Assembly: GCA_963668585.1 (NCBI GenBank)
Contig: OY764869.1
Location: forward strand, 744,001 to 808,000
Direction: 5' to 3'
DNA length: 64,000 bases
DNA from: Bin87 sp963668585
GTDB lineage: Bacteria; Chloroflexota; Dehalococcoidia; Lucifugimonadales; UBA3495
Part shown: positions 35,849-43,851 of the stretch, in pieces
Numbering within the stretch: position 1 is the stretch's first letter
Layout of the letters: every line of letters starts with the position of its first letter
The notes under the pieces: model-generated
Told to the model about the DNA's origin: nothing
The model's database searches: none
The model's input: the letters and a program-made list of their open reading frames with translations, nothing else
Made by a program: the position numbers and the translations under genes

Positions 35849-36439
35849 ATGGAGGAAAGAACTAGTTTTCCCCTGCAATGGGACAAGCTTGCCGCCGCCG
35901 TCGCGTATCTTTCGGAAAAGTCGCGGAATGACGACAATTTCAGCGAAACCAAACTGGTCAAACTGCTCTACTACGCGGACTCCGCCGCTTATCTTCGAAC
36001 CGGTAAACCCATAACCGGCGCGACCTATATTCATATGCCTCACGGCCCTTACCCACACGACTGGAAGGAGACAAAGCGACGCTTGGAGGATGACAAGTCC
36101 ATAACAATCCTGGAGGAAAACATTCCGAACGGGCAAAAGCGTCGTCGGCCGATTGCGGGAGTTGCGGCAACCACCGACGCGCTGACCAAACAGGAGCAGC
36201 GGTTTCTGGACGAACAATTGCGTCGGTTCCATGATTTCAATGCCAGGCAGATCGAAGACTATTCCCACGATGAACTGGCGTGGCGCATAACCGCACAGGG
36301 AGAGGCAATCCCATATGGATTGCTCGGGTTCAGGGTACCGGGATCCGACACTGACGAGGTGAGACAGCGGGCACAGCGACTGGCAGATTCGATCCGTGAG
36401 CGAGGGTACCGAATAGCCCATGACGTCACGCCGCGCTGA
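35849..36439 (+). CDS. Panacea (SocA-like, DUF4065) domain antitoxin
   Basis: 196 residues from MEERTSF, chosen for an AAGGAG seven bases upstream. The block ETKLVKLLYYADSAAYLRTG followed by HGPYPHDWKE is the signature of the Panacea/SocA-like domain, the shared antitoxin fold of PanAT toxin-antitoxin pairs. The C-terminal half is charged (QRFLDEQLRRFHDFNARQIEDYS) and may contact the toxin. Its last 20 bases overlap the next gene, the usual arrangement for a toxin-antitoxin operon. Codon use is A/T-richer than neighbours. Confidence 0.85.
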   Translation: MEERTSFPLQWDKLAAAVAYLSEKSRNDDNFSETKLVKLLYYADSAAYLRTGKPITGATYIHMPHGPYPHDWKETKRRLEDDKSITILEENIPNGQKRRRPIAGVAATTDALTKQEQRFLDEQLRRFHDFNARQIEDYSHDELAWRITAQGEAIPYGLLGFRVPGSDTDEVRQRAQRLADSIRERGYRIAHDVTPR

Positions 36440-36758
36440 CAGCCGTTACAACATTTTCACAACTGAACAATTCGAGAACTTGTGGCAAAGTGCCGTGGAT
36501 GGTGGCGCAATCGATGCCGGTGTTGGCTTTAGTCAATTGGGGAGTCTAATTGCCTATCTTTCGAATGACCCATATTATTTTTCATCGACGGACACAGTTG
36601 GTGAATTTGTGGACATACGCCGAGTTGACTTTATGCCCGACGCCAACCCTCGGGTTGAAATCTGGTATTCGGTGGTGGAGGACGACCGGGCGGTATACTT
36701 GATATCCGTAGAATTGATCTATCCGGCCCAGCAGGCTTTCCCTGGGTTCCATCTCTGA
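36420..36758 (+). CDS. Small protein, candidate toxin of the PanAT-like pair
   Basis: 112 residues. Starts inside the antitoxin gene (20-base overlap). The sequence FTTEQFENLWQSAVDGG forms a helix, followed by a beta-rich end (PRVEIWYSVVEDDRAVYLISVELI). That end vaguely recalls the central strands of RelE/ParE-like ribosome-dependent RNases, but the family is not recognised. No membrane segment. Its role as toxin is inferred only from size and overlap with the Panacea gene. Confidence 0.7.
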   Translation: MTSRRADSRYNIFTTEQFENLWQSAVDGGAIDAGVGFSQLGSLIAYLSNDPYYFSSTDTVGEFVDIRRVDFMPDANPRVEIWYSVVEDDRAVYLISVELIYPAQQAFPGFHL

Positions 36759-36777
36759 CGGCAAGGCTAATTCCGTT

Positions 36778-36788
36778 TATGCTATAAT
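36778..36788 (+). promoter_or_regulatory. Extended -10 promoter of rplS
   Basis: TATGCTATAAT: a perfect TATAAT at 36783-36788 preceded by the TGn extension. There is no good -35, which extended -10 promoters can do without. The start of rplS is 60 bases downstream. Confidence 0.65.
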
Positions 36789-36847
36789 CGCCTTCCCGTG
36801 TCTGAAAAATATACCAACGCCTCTGCGGCGCGACGTGAAAAACTACC

Positions 36848-37204
36848 ATGAAAGCATCCGAACTGGTCTCACCAGAAGTCAACGAAAGAATCCCCGAATT
36901 CGGGCCCGGCGATACGGTGCGGGTGAACTTCCGCATCCGTGAGGGCGCTCGTGAGCGCGTGCAGGCATTCCAGGGCGTGTGCATCCGACGCACCCACGGC
37001 AAGGGGCCGGCCGCCAACTTCACCGTGCGCCGCATCACCGCCGGAATCGGCATCGAGCGCGTCTTCCCCCTCCACTCTCCTCTGATCGAATCTCTGGAGG
37101 TCACCAGGCAGGGCAAGGTCCGCCGCGCCAAGCTCTACTACCTGCGCGGACGCCAGGGTCGCGCCGCCCGGATCAAGGAACGGACCACCTACCGCAACCG
37201 CTGA
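36848..37204 (+). CDS. rplS: 50S ribosomal protein L19
   Basis: 118 residues, normal length. GDTVRVNFRIREGARERVQAF, GVCIRRTHGKG, FTVRRITAGIGIERVFPLHSPLI and RRAKLYYLRGRQGRAARIKER are all classic L19. Sits at the 30S-50S interface of the ribosome. Monocistronic here, with its own promoter and a strong terminator. In many bacteria it follows trmD, which is absent. Confidence 0.97.
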   Translation: MKASELVSPEVNERIPEFGPGDTVRVNFRIREGARERVQAFQGVCIRRTHGKGPAANFTVRRITAGIGIERVFPLHSPLIESLEVTRQGKVRRAKLYYLRGRQGRAARIKERTTYRNR

Positions 37205-37224
37205 AACCAAAAGGTGGACTCACC

Positions 37225-37262
37225 AACCGCCGCCCGTGTCCCGCGACACAGGCGGCGGTTTT
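37225..37262 (+). terminator. Intrinsic terminator after rplS
   Basis: AACCGCCGCC then GTGTC pair with GACAC and GGCGGCGGTT around a CCGC loop, followed by TTTT. The stem is about 15 bp with one internal mismatch. Strong. Confidence 0.9.
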
Positions 37263-37345
37263 GCGTATCATTACCCCATCCCCGCGACATCGATACGACA
37301 TCGCATCCCATCGATTCGATGCTGGACCGTGATTGAGGCCGCGCC

Positions 37346-39784
37346 GTGAACTACGCCGACGTTGCCATTGACGCAGACTGGATCCCACCCGGCAAGACCT
37401 TCTCGTACCGGATCCCCCGGCATCTCGCCGTGGAGCCTGGCCAACTGGTGTGGGTGCAGTTCGGTCGCAGTTACGTGCAGGGCGTCGTCGTTTCCCTGGC
37501 CGACGCATCGGCGGTTTCTGAAGAGGAAACTCGGGACATCCTGAACCCGGTGGAACCGTCGCCCCTGATCGGTTCGCTGGGTTTGGAGTTGGCGCAGTGG
37601 TTGGGCGAGACCTACCTCTGCTCGCCCTTCGAGGCCGTGTCTGCCATGCTTCCGCCCGGTTTCCGTTCCCACCAGCGGGCGAGATTGACGGCGGTGTCCG
37701 GCCCGGACGACGAGGCCGCCCTGGCATCCTTTCGCGACACCACCCGCGCGGCATGGCGCGAACTGCTGGCATCCGGGCGGCCCGGCGAAGAAGCCCACGT
37801 CCTGCGGCAGATCGACGCCAATCGCGCCAACTCCGCGCGCCGCGAATTGCAGAGACTCGTGGATCGCGGCCTTGTGCGCAGGGAAGTCAGTCTCCCCAGG
37901 CCGCGCACCCACCGCTACCGCCGCGCGCTCATACCCGCCCACCAGGCCGACAACCCAGATGACGCTGCCCAGTCCATCCCGGCCCGGGCCACCCGGCAGG
38001 CGCAATTGCTGGCGGCGGTCCGGGAATCTCCGACGCCCTACGATGCCACCGGCGTGCAGCAGGTGGCCGACTCGCTGCTGGACCGGGGCCTCATCGCGGA
38101 GGAGTGGCAGCGTATCGAGCCTGAGGTCCCGTCGGGCGTGTCGCCTGCCGGCCGGCCGGCGGTTGACCTGACGCCGGCCCAGTCCAACGCGCTCAGCGGC
38201 ATCAGGGCCGCATTGGACAACCCCAGCGTGACGCCCCGAACCTTCCTGATTCACGGCGTGGCCGGCAGCGGCAAGACCGAGGTGTACCTGCGCGCCATCG
38301 CTCACGCCGTCTCCAGGGGTCAGCAGGCCATCTACCTGGTTCCCGAAATCGCGCTGACGCCGCAGACCATGGGGCTGGTCAGCGAACGGTTCCCGGGCCG
38401 CACCGCCGTCCTGCACCATCGCCTCACCGAGCGCGAACGGTTCGACCAGTGGTGGCGGATTCGGGACGGCCTCGCCGACGTGGTGGTGGGACCCCGCAGC
38501 GCCCTGTTTGCGCCGGCATTCAACCTGGGAATCATCGTGGTTGACGAGGAGCACGAACCCGCCTACAAACAGGACGAACAACCGCCGCACTACCACGCCA
38601 GGGACGCGGCGCTGGCGCTGGCCCGACGCTGCGGCGCAACGGTCGTCATGGGTTCCGCCACGCCGGACGTATCCACCTATCACGACGCGGAACTGGGACG
38701 CCACCACCTGCTGCGTATGCCCGACCGCATCCCCGGCGCCGACGGATTGCCGATACCTCTGGCCGACACAGAGGTCGTCGATATGCGCCGCGAGTTGCGG
38801 GAGGGCAACCGCAGCGTGTTCAGCAGGCGTTTGCAGGACAGGCTCGACGCCACCATCGCCGCCGGACAGCAGGCCATTTTGTTCCTCAACCGGCGGGGCA
38901 GCGCGGCGTTCATGCAGTGCCGCGAGTGCGGCCACGTGGTCACCTGCAGCCGCTGCTCGGTGGCCTACGCCTACCACGCCGACACCGGCCGCCTGCTTTG
39001 CCACTACTGCAACCGGTCGCGCCGACTTCCGCGCGCCTGTCCCCAGTGTCGCGGCGGACGCATCCGAGAAATGGGGGCCGGCACCGAATCCGTCGCCGCC
39101 GACCTGGAATCGCGCTATCCCGGCGTGCGCATCGAACGCTGGGACTCCGACGTGGTGCGCGACCCGGCCGAACTGGAACAGGCGATGGGTCGTCTGGCCA
39201 ACGGCGATGCGCAAATCCTGATTGGCACGCAGATGGTCGCCCGAGGGCTGGACCTGCCCAACGTCACACTGTCCGCCGTGCTGCTGGCCGATCTCGGACT
39301 GAACCTTCCCGACTTCCGCGCCGGCGAACGGGCTTTCGCGCTGCTCTGCCAGGTCTGCGGCCGCGCCGGCCGGGGCAGCCAGCCGGGCCGCTCCGTAATC
39401 CAGACCTATCAGCCGGACCATTACGCGATCATGGCGGCGGCGGCCCAGGACTACGAGTCCTTCTATCGGATCGAGATCGAATCAAGGCAGACCCACGGCA
39501 ACCCTCCCTTCAGCCGGCTGGCCCAGATAGTGTGCGCCGACCTCAGCGTGCGCGGCGTGCAGCAAACCCTGGGAGAGTTGTCGGACCGCCTGCGCCACAG
39601 CGCCGCGCGCCAGGGACGCAGCGACGTTGAGGTCATCGGGCCGACGCCGTGCCAACCCGAACGGGTCCGGGGACGCTATCGCTGGCGGCTGATGCTGAGA
39701 GGCCGTCGCCTGTGGCAGTTCCTGCACGACGAACCCATCCCCCGCAACTGCCGGGTGGACATAGACCCGGTGCGGCTGGAGTGA
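37346..39784 (+). CDS. priA: Primosomal protein N' (replication restart helicase PriA)
   Basis: 812 residues, somewhat longer than the usual 730. The 3'BD domain (FSYRIPRHLAVEPGQLVWV) is at the start. Walker A is GVAGSGKTEVY near 308. The DEEH box is VVDEEHEPAYKQD. Zinc-binding cysteines occur as CRECGHVVTCSRC, CHYC and CPQC in the region 530-570. QMVARGLDLPNVTL and GRAGRG are helicase motifs. The start is GTG with GAGG just upstream. It restarts stalled forks by reloading the replicative helicase. Confidence 0.96.
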   Translation: MNYADVAIDADWIPPGKTFSYRIPRHLAVEPGQLVWVQFGRSYVQGVVVSLADASAVSEEETRDILNPVEPSPLIGSLGLELAQWLGETYLCSPFEAVSAMLPPGFRSHQRARLTAVSGPDDEAALASFRDTTRAAWRELLASGRPGEEAHVLRQIDANRANSARRELQRLVDRGLVRREVSLPRPRTHRYRRALIPAHQADNPDDAAQSIPARATRQAQLLAAVRESPTPYDATGVQQVADSLLDRGLIAEEWQRIEPEVPSGVSPAGRPAVDLTPAQSNALSGIRAALDNPSVTPRTFLIHGVAGSGKTEVYLRAIAHAVSRGQQAIYLVPEIALTPQTMGLVSERFPGRTAVLHHRLTERERFDQWWRIRDGLADVVVGPRSALFAPAFNLGIIVVDEEHEPAYKQDEQPPHYHARDAALALARRCGATVVMGSATPDVSTYHDAELGRHHLLRMPDRIPGADGLPIPLADTEVVDMRRELREGNRSVFSRRLQDRLDATIAAGQQAILFLNRRGSAAFMQCRECGHVVTCSRCSVAYAYHADTGRLLCHYCNRSRRLPRACPQCRGGRIREMGAGTESVAADLESRYPGVRIERWDSDVVRDPAELEQAMGRLANGDAQILIGTQMVARGLDLPNVTLSAVLLADLGLNLPDFRAGERAFALLCQVCGRAGRGSQPGRSVIQTYQPDHYAIMAAAAQDYESFYRIEIESRQTHGNPPFSRLAQIVCADLSVRGVQQTLGELSDRLRHSAARQGRSDVEVIGPTPCQPERVRGRYRWRLMLRGRRLWQFLHDEPIPRNCRVDIDPVRLE

Positions 39785-39826
39785 TTCCAGGCTATCCCGC
39801 GCGTGCCCAATCCTCCAGGGTGGCCT

Positions 39827-39832
39827 TATAAT
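39827..39832 (+). promoter_or_regulatory. -10 box upstream of fhs
   Basis: TATAAT 32 bases before the ATG, with no recognisable -35. Probably the fhs promoter. Confidence 0.45.
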
Positions 39833-39864
39833 CTATCCACCAATCAGAAACCTTCGGGGGCAGC

Positions 39865-41502
39865 ATGGACCCAATTAACGCGGTGGCGGAACGCCTTGGA
39901 CTTGACCAGGAACACCTCATTCCCTTCGGCCGTTACAAGGCAAAACTCAGCATGGATGCAATCAAGCCCGACGCGCCAAAGGGCAAACTGGTGGTGGTAA
40001 CCGGCATTACGCCCACGCCGGCCGGCGAGGGCAAGACCACCACGTCCATCGGGCTGACCGACGGCCTCGGCCGGCTGGGCTACAAGCCGGTGGTCAACCT
40101 GCGGGAACCCGCGCTGGGGCCCATTTTCGGAATCAAGGGCGGCGGAACCGGCGGCGGCAGGGCCCGCATCGTCCCCGAAGATGAGATCAACATCCACTTC
40201 ACCGGCGACGCTCACGCCGTGGGTTCCACCCACAACCTGCTGGCCGCGCTCGTCGAGAACGCCGTCTATCGGGACAACGCCAACGACATGGCCCCCGAGG
40301 GCGTCACCTGGTCGCGCGTCACCGACGCTTCCGACCGCGCCCTGCGGCAGATCACGGCCGGCCTGGGCGGCAGCGCCAACAGCCCACTGCGCGAGACCCG
40401 GTTCGATTTCATCACCGCCTCGGAGATCATGGCCATCCTGGCATTGTCCACCGACCTCAGCGACCTGCGCGACCGTCTCTCCCGCATGGTGGTGGGAACC
40501 AACCGCAGCGGCGAGCCGGTTTCGGTTGCCGACTTGGGATTCGAAGGTTCGCTGATGGCCGTCATGCGTCACACCATCATGCCCAACCTGGTGCAAACCC
40601 TTGAGGGACAGCCCGCGCTGGTCCATGCCGGCCCCTTCGGCAACATCGCCCACGGGTGCAGTTCCGTCATCGCCGACCACCTGTCCATGGGCTACGCCGA
40701 CCACATCATCACCGAGGCCGGCTTCGGGTCGGACCTGGGATTCGAGAAGTTCATGCACATCAAGACGCGCCAGAGCGGTCTGCCGGTCAGCGCGGCGGTG
40801 CTGGTGTCGTCCGTCCGCGCCATGCGCTGGCACGGCGGCGCGACCCGGCGCGAACTGGGCCAGCCCAACCTGGACGCCATGAAGGCCGGCGCCGCCAACA
40901 TGGTCCACCACATCAACAACGTGCGAGCCTTCGGCCTGCCCTGCGTGGTCGCGCTGAACCGGTTCCCCGGCGACAGCGCCGAGGAATTGCAGGTCGCCGC
41001 CGAAATCGCCAACCAGGCCGGCGCCTACGCCACCGCGGAATACACCAGTTTCACCGACGGCGGCGAGGGCGGCATGGCGCTCGCCGAGGCCGTCGCCCGT
41101 GCAGCCAGCGACGCCGACGCCGCTCCCGCAAATATCGACTACGCCTACGACCTGGACGGCACCATCGAGGAGAAAACCCTGGCCCTGGCCCGACGGGTCT
41201 ATGGCGCAGAGTCGGTCAGTTGGTCCGCCGAGGCCCGCCGACGCGCCCGGTTCTTCACCCAGCAGGGCTGGGGCGATCTGCCCATCTGCATGGCCAAGAC
41301 ACACCTGTCGGTTTCTCACGACCCGACCCTGCGCGGCAGCCCTTCGGGATATACCTTCCCGGTCAACGACCTGCGCGCTTCCGTGGGCGCCGGCTTCCTG
41401 TACGCCCTCGCCGGCAGGATCGAAACGCTGCCCGGACTGCCCACCCGCCCACGCGCAATGGACATGGACGTAACCCCCGAAGGCGAAATAACCGGCCTGT
41501 AG
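39865..41502 (+). CDS. fhs: Formate-tetrahydrofolate ligase
   Basis: 545 residues (usual 550-560). ATP-dependent activation of formate onto tetrahydrofolate, feeding one-carbon metabolism. TPTPAGEGKTTTSIGLTDGL is the phosphate-binding signature, FIKGG-like FGIKGGGTGGG and EINIHFTGDAHA are conserved, and HAGPFGNIAHGCSS is the second family motif. The downstream spacer holds a short repeat. Present in acetogens and in many aerobes; its use here cannot be decided. Confidence 0.96.
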   Translation: MDPINAVAERLGLDQEHLIPFGRYKAKLSMDAIKPDAPKGKLVVVTGITPTPAGEGKTTTSIGLTDGLGRLGYKPVVNLREPALGPIFGIKGGGTGGGRARIVPEDEINIHFTGDAHAVGSTHNLLAALVENAVYRDNANDMAPEGVTWSRVTDASDRALRQITAGLGGSANSPLRETRFDFITASEIMAILALSTDLSDLRDRLSRMVVGTNRSGEPVSVADLGFEGSLMAVMRHTIMPNLVQTLEGQPALVHAGPFGNIAHGCSSVIADHLSMGYADHIITEAGFGSDLGFEKFMHIKTRQSGLPVSAAVLVSSVRAMRWHGGATRRELGQPNLDAMKAGAANMVHHINNVRAFGLPCVVALNRFPGDSAEELQVAAEIANQAGAYATAEYTSFTDGGEGGMALAEAVARAASDADAAPANIDYAYDLDGTIEEKTLALARRVYGAESVSWSAEARRRARFFTQQGWGDLPICMAKTHLSVSHDPTLRGSPSGYTFPVNDLRASVGAGFLYALAGRIETLPGLPTRPRAMDMDVTPEGEITGL

Positions 41503-41516
41503 CGGGCGGGCGCCGT

Positions 41517-41562
41517 ACATCCCGTTCATCCCCTGTTCATCCCTGTAAAAATCCCCCGTTGA
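41517..41562. repeat. Dispersed CATCCC-type repeat, copy 1
   Basis: CATCCCGTTCATCCCCTGTT then CATCCCTGTAAAAATC and CCCCGTTGAC. A closely similar series (CATCCTGTACATCCTGTGCA, TCCCTGTAAAATAATCCC, TTGAC) is at 57659-57702. Both lie just after stop codons. Confidence 0.6.
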
Positions 41563-41633
41563 CCACCACCAACCTCAACGCAGCTCCCATCGCTGATTCA
41601 GACGCGATTGCCTTGGCGTGCGCGTTGCCTCGC

Positions 41634-41663
41634 TTTACACCCACGCCGGCGCAAGCATATAAT
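41634..41663 (+). promoter_or_regulatory. Sigma-70-type promoter of def
   Basis: TTTACA (41634-41639), 18-base spacer, TATAAT (41658-41663). This is one of the best promoters in the window. It probably drives def and the tRNA nucleotidyltransferase gene, possibly secD/secF. Confidence 0.75.
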
Positions 41664-41729
41664 TTCACACCCGGCGTTACGAAAATCGCAACGATGATGC
41701 GTTTAACGCGCCGTTAATTGGGGTGCAAC

Positions 41730-42365
41730 GTGGCCATACTTGAAGTGCGCAAATTCCCGGACCCGATCCTGCGTCAGCGTGCCGTCAAGGTGACGCGGTT
41801 CGACGCAAAACTGGCCCAGTTGGCCGCCGATATGGTTGAGACCATGGAGGCGGAACGGGGCGTTGGACTGGCCGCCAACCAGGTTGGGGTCCTCCAGCGC
41901 ATGTGCGTCGTCAAGCCCGAGGATTGGGAAGAACCCCTGATTCTGGTCAACCCCGAGGTCATCCGCCGGGAGGGCGAGCGCGAGGTCGAGGAGGGCTGCC
42001 TCAGCCTCCCCGGTTATCGCGGCATGGTCAATCGCTCCGTGCGCATTCGCCTCCGCTACCAGGACCTCACCGGCAAGCAGTTGCGACTCAAGGCCGACTG
42101 CATCCTCGCCCAGGCCATTGAGCATGAGACCGACCATCTCAACGGCATCCTGTACATCGACCACCTGATCGCCCACGACCAGTTCTTCCGCATCCACGTT
42201 GACGAAAACGGCGACGTGCAGTACATCCCCACCGGCGAACCGGACGCTGCGGAACTGGAACAGGCCGCCCGCCGGATGCACCACGCGCCGGCCGTTCCGC
42301 AATTCGACCCCACCAACGGACGCTCGACTTCGCCGCGCAACGAAGACGTCACCGCCGCGGACTGA
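41730..42365 (+). CDS. def: Peptide deformylase
   Basis: 211 residues. Removes the formyl group from nascent proteins. All three metal motifs are present: GVGLAANQVG, EEGCLSLPGY and IEHETDHLNG (HExDH). The start was taken at GTG (MAILEVRKFPDPIL), because PDF begins 6-8 residues before the conserved PDP; the upstream TTG is less likely. The C-terminus extends some 35 residues beyond the usual end. Confidence 0.95.
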   Translation: MAILEVRKFPDPILRQRAVKVTRFDAKLAQLAADMVETMEAERGVGLAANQVGVLQRMCVVKPEDWEEPLILVNPEVIRREGEREVEEGCLSLPGYRGMVNRSVRIRLRYQDLTGKQLRLKADCILAQAIEHETDHLNGILYIDHLIAHDQFFRIHVDENGDVQYIPTGEPDAAELEQAARRMHHAPAVPQFDPTNGRSTSPRNEDVTAAD

Positions 42366-42366
42366 C

Positions 42367-43842
42367 ATGGACGCCAATTGCCTGCTCACCCGTTTGAGCG
42401 GGTTCTTTGCCGCCCGAGGCGACCCTGACGTCTGGCTCGTGGGCGGCGCCGTCCGCGACGCCATCCGGGGCCGCGATTTTCACGATATCGACCTGGCCGT
42501 GGCCGGCGATGCCCAGCCCATCGGCGCGGCGGTCGCCCAGCACCTCGGGGGAACCGCAGTCCCCATCGAACCCTGGAACATCGCGCGGGTCGCCCTGCCG
42601 GGGGACACCGAGGCCGCGCATCCCTTCATCATCGACATTGTCGGATACCACGGTTCGCTGGAGGAAAACCTGCGCTCCCGCGACTTCACCGTGGACGCCA
42701 TGGCCGTTCCCCTCAGCAGTTGGGACACCGACGAACGGTTCGCCGACATAATCGACCCGATGGACGGCAGGGCCGACCTGGTGCGAGGGGTGCTGAGGGC
42801 AACGTCGGATGACGTCTTTCGCGCCGACCCGGGCCGCATGCTGCGCGGCGTGCGCCTCGCCAACCAACTCGCCTTCCGCATGGAACCGGACACCGCCCGC
42901 GCCATCCGGCGGGACGCTCACCTCCTGGATCGCGTTTCCGCCGAACGGGTGCGCGATGAGTTCATGGCCATCCTCGCCGCCCAGGGCTCCAGGGTTCAGC
43001 TTGAAGTTCTGGATCGCCTCGACCTGCTCTGCCGCGTAGTCCCTGAACTGGAAGCCACCCGCAACTGCGATCAGCCCCGCGCCCATCACTACTGGGACGT
43101 CTGGGGACATTCGCTCCATTGCGTGGAGTATGCCGAGGCCGTTACCGCCGGGCACCGCAACAACGCCATCTACACCTTGGCCCCATGGACGGCGGCCGAA
43201 GACGCTCATTTCTCCGAAATAATCGGCGACGGCCACACCCGCCGCACCGTGCTGAAACTGGCGGCCCTCCTCCATGACATCGCCAAACCACAGACCAAGG
43301 GGCCCGACCAAAACGGACGCATCAGGTTCCTGGGCCACAGCGAACAGGGCGCGGAGATAGTGGAAACCCGGCTGCCGGCCCTCCGGTTGTCCAACCGCAC
43401 CACCGCCCTCGTGTCCGCCATGGTGCTGCACCACCTCAGACCCAGCCAACTGCGCGACGGCGACAGCATGCCCTCTCCCCGCGCCATCTATCGATACCAC
43501 CGCGACCTGGGCGACGCGGCGGTGGGCACCCTGTACCTGGCCATGGCCGACTTCCTGGCGGCCCGCGGCCCGGAACTGTCCCCTGAGCGCTGGAATAACT
43601 ATGCTAGAATGATTGCTACTGTTCTTGAAGCGGGTGGCGATCCTCCGAACCGCGAGAAGGGCCCCCGCGCATTGGTCAACGGTCGCGACTTGATGGATAC
43701 GCTCAACATACCGTCTGGCCCTCGCATCGGCGCGTTGCTGGAACGGCTGCGCGAAGCCGAAGCCGTGGGCGAAATCACCACCCAGGCTGATGCCCTGTCC
43801 TTGGCTGCACGATTGCTTGCAGATAACGCTTTTGAGGTTTGA
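42367..43842 (+). CDS. tRNA nucleotidyltransferase / poly(A) polymerase family with HD domain
   Basis: 491 residues, class II. VWLVGGAVRDAIRG and FHDIDLAVAGD supply the GGxVRD and DxD metal motifs, ENLRSRDFTVDAMAV is the ribose-recognition block and LRGVRLANQLAF follows the family. The C-terminal half has an HD phosphohydrolase core (LAALLHDIAKPQT). It adds or repairs the 3' CCA (or A-tail). The start ATG is 1 base after the def stop, so the two are coupled. Confidence 0.9.
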   Translation: MDANCLLTRLSGFFAARGDPDVWLVGGAVRDAIRGRDFHDIDLAVAGDAQPIGAAVAQHLGGTAVPIEPWNIARVALPGDTEAAHPFIIDIVGYHGSLEENLRSRDFTVDAMAVPLSSWDTDERFADIIDPMDGRADLVRGVLRATSDDVFRADPGRMLRGVRLANQLAFRMEPDTARAIRRDAHLLDRVSAERVRDEFMAILAAQGSRVQLEVLDRLDLLCRVVPELEATRNCDQPRAHHYWDVWGHSLHCVEYAEAVTAGHRNNAIYTLAPWTAAEDAHFSEIIGDGHTRRTVLKLAALLHDIAKPQTKGPDQNGRIRFLGHSEQGAEIVETRLPALRLSNRTTALVSAMVLHHLRPSQLRDGDSMPSPRAIYRYHRDLGDAAVGTLYLAMADFLAARGPELSPERWNNYARMIATVLEAGGDPPNREKGPRALVNGRDLMDTLNIPSGPRIGALLERLREAEAVGEITTQADALSLAARLLADNAFEV

Positions 43843-43851
43843 TAACGCGAA

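Noticed and set aside
21158..36848. Integrative element bounded by a tRNA-Val attachment repeat
   Set aside because: I found no second copy of the tRNA 3' end and no integrase gene, so a bounded island cannot be claimed.
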